Assembly: GCA_048267305.1 (NCBI GenBank)
Contig: JBLWXT010000001.1
Location: forward strand, 186,001 to 250,000
Source: Owenweeksia sp048267305
GTDB lineage: Bacteria; Bacteroidota; Bacteroidia; Flavobacteriales; Schleiferiaceae
Direction of reading: 5' to 3'
DNA length: 64,000 bases
Shown one piece after another: positions 52,634 through 61,353 of this stretch; position 1 is the stretch's first letter; each line of letters opens with the position of its first letter. Both the position numbers and the translations under genes were made by a program. The notes beneath the pieces are model-generated. The model had not been told where the DNA came from, searched no databases, and saw only the letters and a list, made by a program, of their open reading frames with translations.

Positions 52634-54042
52634 TAAAACTGGAAGTAGATGAAACTGGGTTTTACATCAAAGTTGCCTAAAAGTAAGATGCAGAGCAGGA
52701 GGGCGTAATAAAACGATATTCGTGTGGTTTTTGAAAACCCTCTTACATATTCACTAAAGTTGAGGTCTTTCATCCTTTTTTCTAAAATCATGAAAAAGAC
52801 AAATACTACTGCAATTGCGCTGTAGCGCAGTAGATCGTAATGGATGAGCTCTGGCAAAATCCTTATGGCGTCTATGCTTATCAATTGGGTTGTTAATACT
52901 CCTAGATGGGTCATGCTCTCTGCCCTAAAGGGAACCCAAAAAAGGCAGCAAAGCACAAAAACAAATGGAGCAGCCATGGGTCCGGCCCATTTTACTTTCT
53001 TCTCTATAATGAGCATTAGACCGTGCAGAAAGCCCCAAATCAAAAAGGTGAAATTGGCACCATGCCAAAGCCCGGAAAGCAAAAAAGTGATCATGAGATT
53101 AAGGTTTCGCCTGGCCTTACTTACCCGGTTTCCACCGAGAGGGATATAAACATAATCTCTAAACCAGGTGGATAGTGAGATGTGCCATCTACTCCAAAAT
53201 TCCCCAAAACTTCTAGAGAAATAGGGTTTGTTGAAATTGGTCATTAAATCAAATCCCATGGTTTTACCAAGGCCAATGGCAATATCGGAGTAACCGGAAA
53301 AGTCGCAATAAATCTGAAAAGCAAAGAGGACGGAACCTAATAGTATGCCTATTCCAGAATACTCGGTAGGGTTGTCAAAAATCTGTTCTACCAAAACGGC
53401 AAAGTTGTCGGCAATCACAATTTTCTTAAAAAAGCCCCAAAGCATCAGGCGCAAGCCGGAAACGGTTTTGGAGTAATCAAAGGTTTTCTTTTCCGCAAAC
53501 TGCGGTAGAAACCTGCTGGCGCGCTCAATAGGTCCTGCTACCAATTGGGGGAAGAAGGAAACAAAAGCAAAAAATTGTAAGGCATTTTTGGTTGGAGTGA
53601 GTTGTCCACGATAAATATCAATGGCATAGCTCATGGTTTGGAAGGTGTAAAAACTTATGCCTACCGGTAGAATAATATTTAGGCTGGATGGGTTGGCTTG
53701 AAAGCCGAAAAGCGTGATTAACTCCGCAAAACTCTCTGTAAAAAAGTTGAAGTATTTAAAGAAACCGAGGATGCCAAGGTTGATGCACAGGCTCATAATC
53801 AGGAAAAACTTGCGTTGCTTTTGGCTCTTGGCCTTGTGAATTTGTAAGCCAAGAATGTAATCAGCCGCAGAACTAATAACGATAAGACCGAGAAAGCGCC
53901 AGTCCCACCAGCCGTAAAAAACATAGCTGCCAACAATCAGCAGGAGGTTTCGCCAGTTTATAGAGGCCTTGCGCTCCGTAAACCAATATAGGTAAAAGAA
54001 GAGAAGGAAAAATACCAGAAAGGCCAGCGAGTTGAAAACCAT
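52633..54042 (-). CDS. MBOAT O-acyltransferase (AlgI-like)
   Basis: 469 residues from the ATG at 54040-54042; a TTG at 54063 is an alternative. About 11 membrane segments. Family signatures are DYILGLQIHKAK, LPVGISFYTFQTMSYAIDIYRG, FSGYSDIAIGLGKTMGF, FWSRWHISLSTWFRDYVYIPLGG and the catalytic His in LLSGLWHGANFTFLIWGFLHG. It moves acetyl groups across the membrane to the SGNH partner. The polysaccharide target is not encoded nearby. Confidence 0.94.
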   Translation of the reverse strand: MVFNSLAFLVFFLLFFYLYWFTERKASINWRNLLLIVGSYVFYGWWDWRFLGLIVISSAADYILGLQIHKAKSQKQRKFFLIMSLCINLGILGFFKYFNFFTESFAELITLFGFQANPSSLNIILPVGISFYTFQTMSYAIDIYRGQLTPTKNALQFFAFVSFFPQLVAGPIERASRFLPQFAEKKTFDYSKTVSGLRLMLWGFFKKIVIADNFAVLVEQIFDNPTEYSGIGILLGSVLFAFQIYCDFSGYSDIAIGLGKTMGFDLMTNFNKPYFSRSFGEFWSRWHISLSTWFRDYVYIPLGGNRVSKARRNLNLMITFLLSGLWHGANFTFLIWGFLHGLMLIIEKKVKWAGPMAAPFVFVLCCLFWVPFRAESMTHLGVLTTQLISIDAIRILPELIHYDLLRYSAIAVVFVFFMILEKRMKDLNFSEYVRGFSKTTRISFYYALLLCILLLGNFDVKPSFIYFQF

Positions 54043-54180
54043 TAATCTGAAATAGAGCGGCAAGATAGCGTGACTGTAGGTTTCGATAAAGAATTTGCAG
54101 TCAATTCCTTAATCAATTGTTAAATCCTCCAACTATTCTCAACTACTCCTTAAATTGCCCTCTCGAAAATGAGCCCATAA

Positions 54181-54864
54181 ATGGAAAACATGATTGAGCT
54201 GCGGAAAATTGTCCGCAACTTTCCGTTAGGAAACCAGGTGGTAAAAGTGCTTAAAGGCATTGATCTTACTATAAAAAAGAATGAATACGTAGCTCTGATG
54301 GGCCCTTCGGGTAGTGGGAAGTCTACACTAATGAATTTGTTGGGCTGTTTGGATACCCCTACCAGTGGTGAATATTGGCTCAATGGAAAGGACGTGGCTC
54401 GCCTTACCGATAACCAGTTGGCGGAAATCCGCAACAAGGAAATCGGTTTTGTATTTCAAACGTTCAACCTGCTTCCACGATCAACGGCACTCGAAAATGT
54501 AGCACTGCCACTGGTGTATGCGGGATTTAGTTCTAAAGACCGCTTGGCCCGCGCAGAAGAAGTATTAACACAAGTTGGCCTGGCGGATAGAATGGATCAC
54601 AGGCCCAATCAGTTGAGTGGTGGTCAGCGGCAACGTGTGGCTGTGGCAAGGGCTATGGTAAATAAACCCTCCATTATTTTGGCCGATGAGCCTACCGGAA
54701 ATCTGGATACTAAAACTTCTATAGAGATTATGGATTTGTTTAGTGATATCCAGAAGAATGGAAATACTGTAATTCTGGTTACCCATGAGGAAGATATCGC
54801 CCAGCATGCCAAGCGGATTATCAGATTGAGGGATGGCGAGGTGGAGAGTGATCAAAACTCGTAG
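54181..54864 (+). CDS. ABC transporter ATPase, MacB/LolD type, no permease nearby
   Basis: 227 residues. Walker A GPSGSGKSTL, Q-loop FQTFNLLPRSTALENVALPL, signature LSGGQRQRVAVARAM and Walker B IILADEPTGNLD, with H-loop THEEDIAQHA. This is the LolCDE/MacB/FtsE-like group usually paired with an FtsX-type permease. None is adjacent, so the partner is elsewhere. Confidence 0.93.
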   Translation: MENMIELRKIVRNFPLGNQVVKVLKGIDLTIKKNEYVALMGPSGSGKSTLMNLLGCLDTPTSGEYWLNGKDVARLTDNQLAEIRNKEIGFVFQTFNLLPRSTALENVALPLVYAGFSSKDRLARAEEVLTQVGLADRMDHRPNQLSGGQRQRVAVARAMVNKPSIILADEPTGNLDTKTSIEIMDLFSDIQKNGNTVILVTHEEDIAQHAKRIIRLRDGEVESDQNS

Positions 54865-54882
54865 TCGAATTATAAAATGGAA

Positions 54883-54980
54883 TGACCCCAGCGGGGTCAA
54901 ATGTCTATAGATATGATTATTGGAGCCAAATACATTTTGGCGGGTGTTTTTGAACTGATAAGTCAAAAACCCTGACAAAA
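54883..54980. repeat. Dispersed hairpin element, copy B (REP/MITE-like)
   Basis: Palindrome TGACCCC-agc-GGGGTCA (54883-54899), tail AAATGTCTATAG (54899-54910), block AATACATTTTGGCG (54929-54942), terminal stem GTTTTTGA/TCAAAAAC (54946-54953, 54963-54970), then TGACAAAA (54973-54980). The order equals copy A at 46846-46970, but the stems differ in sequence and stay complementary. The copy sits between codirectional genes. Confidence 0.65.
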
Positions 54981-55022
54981 TGAAATGTCATTCCCAACTT
55001 CTTAGTTTCTTAATTTCGCCAT

Positions 55023-55811
55023 ATGGATTTAAACTTAACAGGAAAAAAAGCATTGGTATGTGGTAGTTCCGATGGTATCGGGAAGGCGGCAGCCGAAGAA
55101 TTGGCGAGGATGGGAGCTGAAATAGTTTTGTTGGCGCGCAATGCCGAGAAATTGGAAAAAGCCAAACAAGACCTTTCAACCAGCCACAATCAAAGGCATA
55201 CCTTTTTGGTAGCTGATTTTGATGACCCCATTCATTTGGAGAGTGTGGTCAATCACTATTTGAGTGAGGGAAATGAAATCAACATACTTGTGAATAATAC
55301 AGGCGGACCCCCCGCTGGCCCGGCACACCTTGCGGGATTGGAGGAGTATGTAACCGCCTTCCGCAGGCACCTTTTATGCAATCAGCTTTTGGTAAAGCTT
55401 ACCTTGGAAGGAATGAAGAAATCCGGCTATGGCCGAATTATAAATGTGATAAGCACCTCGGTAAAAGTACCTTTAAACAATCTTGGTGTGAGCAATACTG
55501 TAAGAGGTGCTGTTGGCAATTGGAGTAAAACTCTGGCCAACGAGTTGGGGCAGTTTGGAATTACCGTGAATAATGTACTTCCTGGTGCTACTGAAACAGG
55601 GCGACTGAAATCCATTATTGAAAATAAGGCCAACAAAATGGGTATATCGGAGGAAGAAGCCTCTGGCAAAATGACGGCTGAAGTTCCGTTAAACCGATTT
55701 GCCAAACCGGAGGAAGTTGCCAATGCCATTGCCTGGCTGGCTAGTCCGGCAGCTGCTTATGTAAATGGTATCAACCTTCCGGTGGATGGTGGCAGGACTC
55801 CGTGCTTGTAG
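55023..55811 (+). CDS. Atypical SDR oxidoreductase lacking the YxxxK pair
   Basis: 262 residues. The Rossmann start is canonical (GKKALVCGSSDGIGKAAAEEL). NNTGGPPAG takes the NNAG place. At the catalytic site the usual Y-x-x-x-K is replaced: aligned from WSKTLANELG, the pair reads S-x-x-x-R (GVSNTVRGAVGN). This fits the BKR-like SDR subgroup known to lack a full catalytic tetrad. It may still reduce by a different arrangement or be a binding protein. An aldehyde dehydrogenase follows. Confidence 0.85.
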   Translation: MDLNLTGKKALVCGSSDGIGKAAAEELARMGAEIVLLARNAEKLEKAKQDLSTSHNQRHTFLVADFDDPIHLESVVNHYLSEGNEINILVNNTGGPPAGPAHLAGLEEYVTAFRRHLLCNQLLVKLTLEGMKKSGYGRIINVISTSVKVPLNNLGVSNTVRGAVGNWSKTLANELGQFGITVNNVLPGATETGRLKSIIENKANKMGISEEEASGKMTAEVPLNRFAKPEEVANAIAWLASPAAAYVNGINLPVDGGRTPCL

Positions 55812-55903
55812 TTTAAGGTCCTCCCCCTAAACATTTTCATAAGTGGGAATGCGCGCTTGAGAGCATAGTCAAAATAAGCATAAAATATACGCCTCGAATT
55901 TCT

Positions 55904-55930
55904 TCCCCTTGAGGGGAGTCGGAGGGGTGA
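55904..55930. repeat. Short dispersed C/G-rich palindrome
   Basis: TCCCCT-TG-AGGGGA (55904-55917) followed by GTCGGAGGGGTGA. It lies 23 bp before the aldehyde dehydrogenase gene and resembles the element at 51652-51685. Confidence 0.45.
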
Positions 55931-55952
55931 TTGCCCAAAATAAATCTTACAG

Positions 55953-57395
55953 ATGAAAAAGATTCTTAACTACATAAACGGCAAACTCCAGCAACCTGCC
56001 TCTGGCAAATTCATGGATAATGTGGATCCCTCAAGGGGAAAGGTATATTCATTAATTCCTGAATCTGACGAGCGTGATGTGCAACAGGCCGTGGATGCCG
56101 CTAAGGCTGCTTTTCCTTTATGGAGCGGTATGTCGGCAAAGGAGCGCTCAAATATTTTGCTGCGTATTTCTCATCTTATTGATGAAAAGCTGGACATGTT
56201 GGCTGCAGCCGAAAGTCTGGACAATGGCAAACCCGTAAAACTGGCTACAGCTGTGGATATTCCCCGGGCACGGGATAATTTTTCCTTTTTCGCAACAGCT
56301 ATTCTTCATGAAGAAGATCAGTTTCACAACATGGGACAGCGGGGTTTCAACTATACCCTGCGCCAGCCTATTGGCGTAGTGGGTTGTATTTCGCCATGGA
56401 ATTTACCGCTCTATCTTTTTAGCTGGAAAATTGCCCCGGCACTGGCGGCAGGAAACTGTGTGGTGGCCAAGCCATCGGAGGTAACTCCCATGACGGCCTT
56501 CTTGCTTTCTGAAATTTGCATTGAGGCTGGAATGCCTGCCGGTGTTTTAAATATCCTACATGGTACAGGCCCTTCTGTTGGGCAGGCCATTGTAGAGCAT
56601 AGAGAGATAAAAGCCATATCCTTTACGGGAGGAACAAAAACAGGTGAGCATCTGGCAAGAACTGCCGCACCCATGTTTAAAAAGCTTTCGCTGGAATTGG
56701 GTGGAAAAAATCCAAATCTCATTTTTGCCGACTGCGATTTTGAAAAAGCGGTAAAAACGTCAGTGACATCTTCGTTCTCCAATCAGGGACAAATTTGCCT
56801 TTGTGGCAGTCGTATTTTTGTGGAGAGAAGTATTTATGACAAGTTTAAGCAGGCTTTTGTAGAAAGAGTAAAGGGGCTGAAAGTAGGTCCGCCAACGGAA
56901 GATTCATCCCGTATGGGAGCCGTGGTTTCCAAACCACACATGGAAAAGGTGCTGGGCTATATTGAACTGGCAAAAGAGGAGGGCGGTACCATCCTTTACG
57001 GTGGTAATCAAGTTAAACTTGATGGCGAATATGCCGATGGGTATTACTTAGAGCCAACCGTAATTGAAGGACTGGCCTACGATTGCCGTACTAATCAGGA
57101 GGAAATTTTTGGGCCTGTAGTAACCATTACTCCATTTGATACCGAGGAAGAAGTGCTGATGATGGCCAACTCTACCGAGTATGGCCTGGCCTGTACTATC
57201 TGGACGCAGGACCTGAACCGGGCACATCGTGTGGCGGCCAATATGCAATCGGGCATAGTGTGGATAAACTGCTGGCTGGTACGTGATTTACGCACTTTGT
57301 TTGGAGGAATGAAAAACAGTGGCGTGGGCCGTGAAGGCGGATATGAAGCGCTACACTTTTTTACCGAGGCAAAAAATGTGTGTTTAACTTATTAA
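55953..57395 (+). CDS. Aldehyde dehydrogenase (ALDH superfamily)
   Basis: 480 residues. Typical motifs: GCISPWNLPLYLFSWKIAPALAAGNCVVAKPSE, SFTGGTKTGEHLA, the catalytic Glu in LELGGKNPNLIF and the catalytic Cys in NQGQICLCGSRIF, then EEIFGPVVTITPFDTEEEV. It most resembles the ALDH8/2-hydroxymuconic-semialdehyde group. Oxidises an aldehyde to acid with NAD(P)+. The SDR immediately upstream may supply or share a substrate, but there is a 141-bp gap. Confidence 0.93.
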   Translation: MKKILNYINGKLQQPASGKFMDNVDPSRGKVYSLIPESDERDVQQAVDAAKAAFPLWSGMSAKERSNILLRISHLIDEKLDMLAAAESLDNGKPVKLATAVDIPRARDNFSFFATAILHEEDQFHNMGQRGFNYTLRQPIGVVGCISPWNLPLYLFSWKIAPALAAGNCVVAKPSEVTPMTAFLLSEICIEAGMPAGVLNILHGTGPSVGQAIVEHREIKAISFTGGTKTGEHLARTAAPMFKKLSLELGGKNPNLIFADCDFEKAVKTSVTSSFSNQGQICLCGSRIFVERSIYDKFKQAFVERVKGLKVGPPTEDSSRMGAVVSKPHMEKVLGYIELAKEEGGTILYGGNQVKLDGEYADGYYLEPTVIEGLAYDCRTNQEEIFGPVVTITPFDTEEEVLMMANSTEYGLACTIWTQDLNRAHRVAANMQSGIVWINCWLVRDLRTLFGGMKNSGVGREGGYEALHFFTEAKNVCLTY

Positions 57396-57445
57396 TAAGA
57401 GTTACAGGATGTAAGTTCTAAGATTTGAAGAAGTTACCATAAAAA

Positions 57446-57482
57446 GGAAAGTCCCCCACACCGCTGTGTAGGGGACTTTTTT
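57446..57482 (+). terminator. Terminator after the aldehyde dehydrogenase gene
   Basis: AAAGTCCCC (57448-57456) pairs with GGGGACTTT (57471-57479), inner ACAC/GTGT, then TTT. Confidence 0.88.
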
Positions 57483-57868
57483 GTGGCCTCTCAATTCTGA
57501 AATCAACATTTTATACGTTTAACACAAAATTTTGACCTTACATCAGGTGAGTTGAGCCTTAGTTTTCACACCAATTAACATACCAAAGGAGGTGTCTCAA
57601 ATAATTAATATCGGATTTAACTGTAGTTGAGCGATTACGGAAAATATGCTGGCTTGCGATTTCATCCCACTGTTTTGTTCTTTTTCCCTTTTAAGGAAAG
57701 CATAGTGCCATCCTTGTAAAGCAGTGGAAAAAAAATTTGTGTAGGGGAAAACTTTAATTATCACAAAATGAGGGGTTAAGGTAGATTTTCGACTAATCGG
57801 CCATCAATGGGCAGAACATTAATAGGGATTTACTGTCATATAGGCTCTTATTAATAAATTATTTAGTC
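57483..57868. other. Intergenic stretch before the outer-membrane barrel gene
   Basis: 386 bp. No open frame, tRNA or clear promoter consensus was seen. A poly-A tract and TTTGTG lie near 57726-57740. Confidence 0.5.
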
Positions 57869-58543
57869 ATGAAAAACAGAAACAATTTTAAGGTAAGTAG
57901 CACAGGAAACCTCAAGCCGGTTCTTTTTAGCTTGCTGTTGAGTTGTGCCTTTAGTGCCGTTACTGTGGCACAATCCTTAAGCTTCGGTCCTAAAATAGGA
58001 TACAGTTCAACTACTCTAAAGGGTAATGATGTGCCCGATGGTACAGATCCACTTTCAGGTCTTGTTGGTGGTGTATTTTTTAAGTATGCCAGTGAAAGTA
58101 ACATTGTTGCTTTTCAGCCGGAGATACTGTATCACCAAAAAGGTGCTGTAGATATGGAGGATGGTGATGGTATAAAGCTAAACGTGGATTATCTGGAAGT
58201 ACCTCTTTTGCTGAAGATTCAAATCCCGGTGGGAGAGACTTTTTTCCCACATATCTATGCCGGGCCTTATGGAGCTTTTGAGTTGGATAACAACTTTAAG
58301 GCACAGGAATCATTTCTTGGGTTTACCATTACCGACAATGAGAAGGCCGATGTTCAGGACTTTGATTATGGTGCCATTGTGGGGGCTGGTTTTGATGTAC
58401 AACTGGAGAGTTTCTACTTTGGTGTTGACGCCCGATACGGCATTGGCATGCAGAAGATGGTAAGCTTTGACGGAGATCGTCAGGACATGAAAAACAGGAG
58501 CTTTAGTGTGATGCTAGGTTTAGGCGTAACCCTTGGTGAATAA
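57869..58543 (+). CDS. Outer-membrane beta-barrel protein (PorT-like)
   Basis: 224 residues with a signal peptide (about 1-34, AVTVAQ). Strand-rich: SFGPKIGYSSTTLKG, VAFQPEILYHQKGAVD, YLEVPLLLKIQIPVG, HIYAGPYGAFELD, FGVDARYGIGMQKM, ending SVMLGLGVTLGE. The motif Y-L-E-(V/I)-P-L-L-L-K is diagnostic of this small barrel class. Role unknown. Confidence 0.85.
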   Translation: MKNRNNFKVSSTGNLKPVLFSLLLSCAFSAVTVAQSLSFGPKIGYSSTTLKGNDVPDGTDPLSGLVGGVFFKYASESNIVAFQPEILYHQKGAVDMEDGDGIKLNVDYLEVPLLLKIQIPVGETFFPHIYAGPYGAFELDNNFKAQESFLGFTITDNEKADVQDFDYGAIVGAGFDVQLESFYFGVDARYGIGMQKMVSFDGDRQDMKNRSFSVMLGLGVTLGE

Positions 58544-58560
58544 TCCAAAGAAAATTAATC

Positions 58561-58713
58561 ATGAGTAATCTATTGTATTTCATCGCTGTTCTACTTGTCC
58601 TAGGATGGTTGCTAGGCTTCTTTTTCTTTTCGCTGGGAGGCTTAATACACATTCTTCTGGTGTTTGCCTTAATTGCCGTTATTTTTAGGCTTATCAGCGG
58701 TAGAGGGGTTTAA
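58561..58713 (+). CDS. Small lmo0937-family membrane protein
   Basis: 50 codons from ATG 58561 to TAA 58711-58713. Two hydrophobic segments separated by G-G (MSNLLYFIAVLLVLGWLLG; GGLIHILLVFALIAVIFRL) match the lmo0937 family of tiny membrane proteins. Function unknown. It is 17 bp after the barrel gene and probably co-transcribed. Confidence 0.85.
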   Translation: MSNLLYFIAVLLVLGWLLGFFFFSLGGLIHILLVFALIAVIFRLISGRGV

Positions 58714-58735
58714 GTGTTTTTTTATTTTTACGGGT

Positions 58736-59524
58736 ATGAAGCACAAACTAATTCCCGGAGTTTTTAATTACTGTAATCGCTGGTGCGAGAGATGTGGGTT
58801 GGCACACCGCTGTAGTTTGCGTATTTCAGAGTTGGAAATGGAAAATGAATTTGATAATCCGGAAGGCTTACTTCCGGATTTATCATTTCCGGAGCATGAT
58901 GATGATGTTGAGGGTGAAGAGGATACCATGGAAGTAATTGAGTTCATCCCCGAGCCTGAGGTAGAGGAACCAAGCGAAGCTGCCATGGCGGATTACCTGA
59001 AGCGCAAGGTTGAAATGGAGAAATTGATGGACGAAAACCTTATCATCCTGGAGGCCAAACAGGCAGGCGAGCTTATAGAAATGGTGCTGCAACGCGCTAA
59101 TGGTCTTATGGCAAAGGAAAATCCCGTTTCTACAGAAGGGCTTACCCATCATCAGCAGCAGAAAGTAGAAGGTGAAACCCATCGCACTCAAAATCTTTTG
59201 GACATCCTTGGCTGGTATCGCTATATGCTACAGGTAAAAACAATGCGTGCCATCAGCGGAAAATCAGATGAGGATGAACTTGATGATCCCATCCAAAATG
59301 ATTCTAATGGCTCCGCCAAGTTAATTATGCTTGGGGCAGGGCATTGTATCAAGGCTGCGCAGGGCCTAATGACGCTTTTGCCGGCTTTGGAGGATGAGCT
59401 ACTCCTGTTATTGGCCTCATTGCAGAAATATCAAGAGTTTATGGAGGACGAATTTCCCGATGCCATGAAGTTTATAAGACCAGGCTTTGATACCCTGAAT
59501 ATTACAGAAGATCTGGGGGCATGA
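58736..59524 (+). CDS. Unknown protein with an N-terminal four-Cys motif, coupled to a macrodomain
   Basis: 262 residues from the ATG at 58736. Residues 13-26 read C-x3-C-x2-C-x5-C (NYCNRWCERCGLAHRCSL), a likely metal or cluster site. An acidic stretch (52-85) and a helical domain (about 85-260) follow, with SAKLIMLGAGHCIKAAQ. I do not recognise it as a named family, although the four-Cys start is familiar from Bacteroidota hypotheticals. Its stop overlaps the macrodomain start (ATGA), so the two products are made together. Confidence 0.7.
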   Translation: MKHKLIPGVFNYCNRWCERCGLAHRCSLRISELEMENEFDNPEGLLPDLSFPEHDDDVEGEEDTMEVIEFIPEPEVEEPSEAAMADYLKRKVEMEKLMDENLIILEAKQAGELIEMVLQRANGLMAKENPVSTEGLTHHQQQKVEGETHRTQNLLDILGWYRYMLQVKTMRAISGKSDEDELDDPIQNDSNGSAKLIMLGAGHCIKAAQGLMTLLPALEDELLLLLASLQKYQEFMEDEFPDAMKFIRPGFDTLNITEDLGA

Positions 59525-60027
59525 TTGAACTTATAAAGGGAGATATCACAAAATTGGAGGTTGATGCCATCGTAAATACAGCCAAAAGCAGCCTGCTTGG
59601 TGGAGGAGGTGTGGATGGCGCTATACATCGGGGCGGGGGAAGTGCTATTTTGGAAGAATGCAGAAAGTGGAAAATGACAAGTGGTAACCTTAAAACAGGC
59701 TATGCCATGTTGACTTCCGGTGGAAACCTGCCTGCTAAGTTTGTAATACACACCGTGGGGCCAGTATGGCAAGGTGGACTTACTAATGAAGATGTTATGC
59801 TCGCCAATTGCTATATCAATTCACTTCATATTGCCAGGGATAAAGAACTGGCATCCATTGCCTTTCCAAATATATCTACCGGGGTTTATAAATTCCCCAA
59901 GTCTGATGCTGCTGAGGTTGCCGTGGCCACTGTTCGAAATTTCTTAGCTTCTTACAATCAAGAATTAAAAGTAATCTTTGTGTGCTTTGACCAAGAGAAT
60001 TTTGAGATTTACAGGAACCTACTTTAA
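59521..60027 (+). CDS. Macrodomain protein (YmdB/MacroD-like)
   Basis: 168 residues. VDAIVNTAKSSLLGGGGVDGAIH gives the ADP-ribose-binding loop with G-G-G-V-D-G-A-I-H. The usual N-A-A-N is N-T-A-K here, so the second Asn used for catalysis in MacroD1 is Lys. IPTVGPV-like VIHTVGPVWQGG and FPNISTGVYKFP complete the fold. It should bind or hydrolyse ADP-ribose or O-acetyl-ADP-ribose derivatives. Confidence 0.9.
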   Translation: MIELIKGDITKLEVDAIVNTAKSSLLGGGGVDGAIHRGGGSAILEECRKWKMTSGNLKTGYAMLTSGGNLPAKFVIHTVGPVWQGGLTNEDVMLANCYINSLHIARDKELASIAFPNISTGVYKFPKSDAAEVAVATVRNFLASYNQELKVIFVCFDQENFEIYRNLL

Positions 60028-60062
60028 ACCTTAACTACTTTGCTTAGTCCTGTATTTTAGTA

Positions 60063-61346
60063 ATGGAAAAACGTATGAAAACAATATTTACCTCTTTACT
60101 GCTATTTGGAGTTTTAGCCAACATCAATGCTCAATATTACTTTCCACCTGTCACTGGCAATCAATGGGATACTGTTTCTCCCGCTTCTTTAGGTTGGTGT
60201 GTTTCTGAACTGGATACGCTGTCTGATTATTTGGATAGCCGACATAGCAAAAGCTTTATCATTCTCCATAAGGGTAAGATTGCCTATGAGCGCTATTACA
60301 ATGGGCATGGTCGTGATAGCGCCTGGTATTGGGCCTCGGCCGGTAAAAGCCTTACGGCATTCCTTATTGGGATGGCTCAGGAGCAGAACCTTTTGGACAT
60401 TAACGATAAGACTTCCGATTATCTTGGCTCAGGGTGGACGGTTGCTCCTTCCAACAAGGAAGATCTTATCACCATTAAGCAGCAAATGCAAATGACTACC
60501 GGACTGGATTTTAATGTGCCTGATTTAAATTGCCTTACCGATACCTGCCTTAAATATTTGCATGATGCCGGAACACATTGGTATTATTACAATGCACCTT
60601 ATCGCCTTTTGGAGGATGTAGTGGCCGCTGCCAGTGGTAAAAGCTTCAATGCATACACTTTTCAGTCGCTGGCCACTTCAACCGGCATTACCGGGCTGTG
60701 GATTGACTATGTTTTTTATAGCAAGGCCCGCAACATGGCACGGTTTGGATTGTTGAACCTAAACAAAGGTGCGTGGGATGGTACCCCCATACTACATGAT
60801 ACCAGCTATTTTAATGCAATGGTTTCGCCTTCCCAAAACTATAACCCGGCATATGGCTACCTGTGGTGGCTCAATGGCAGTAGCTTCTATAAACAGCCTG
60901 CCTTTGATATCACCTTTCCGGGAGAAATTATTTCAACGGCACCGTCTGATTTATTCATGGCTGCCGGTGCCAATGACCAACGAATTTATGTAGTGCCCAG
61001 CCTGGATTTGGTAGTAGTAAGACAAGGGGAAGAGGCTTATTCCAAGCAGGCCGCTCTTTCGCAATTTGACCCTGAACTTTGGCAGTTGTTGATGAATGTG
61101 ATTTGCACACCAGTTGGCCTGGAGGAAACCACTGTTGATGAATGGAGCATTTATCCAAACCCTGCTTTGGATAAGATCACCTTATCTAAACCAACCAGTG
61201 GCAGGTTAAAAATATTTAGCAGTGACGGCAAGGAGGTGATGAATGAAATTTTGAAAGATGAAGTGGTGATTGACATTTCTCTTTTACCAAAGGATACCTA
61301 CATTTTATATTTGAACGGAAAAAGTACATCCTTTATCAAAAAGTGA
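60063..61346 (+). CDS. T9SS-secreted serine hydrolase (beta-lactamase class C fold)
   Basis: 427 residues; the ATG at 60075 is an alternative start. Signal peptide ends NINAQ. The active site is S-A-G-K in YWASAGKSLTAFLIG (S near 92) with DVVAAASG...YNAPYRLLEDV as the Tyr-containing region. The C-terminal 75 residues (WSIYPNPALDKITLSKP... TYILYLNG...KK) are a type A T9SS sorting domain. The protein is therefore exported through the type IX system and anchored or released at the surface. It resembles 6336-7475 in fold but not in targeting. Confidence 0.9.
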   Translation: MEKRMKTIFTSLLLFGVLANINAQYYFPPVTGNQWDTVSPASLGWCVSELDTLSDYLDSRHSKSFIILHKGKIAYERYYNGHGRDSAWYWASAGKSLTAFLIGMAQEQNLLDINDKTSDYLGSGWTVAPSNKEDLITIKQQMQMTTGLDFNVPDLNCLTDTCLKYLHDAGTHWYYYNAPYRLLEDVVAAASGKSFNAYTFQSLATSTGITGLWIDYVFYSKARNMARFGLLNLNKGAWDGTPILHDTSYFNAMVSPSQNYNPAYGYLWWLNGSSFYKQPAFDITFPGEIISTAPSDLFMAAGANDQRIYVVPSLDLVVVRQGEEAYSKQAALSQFDPELWQLLMNVICTPVGLEETTVDEWSIYPNPALDKITLSKPTSGRLKIFSSDGKEVMNEILKDEVVIDISLLPKDTYILYLNGKSTSFIKK

Positions 61347-61353
61347 GGAGTGC

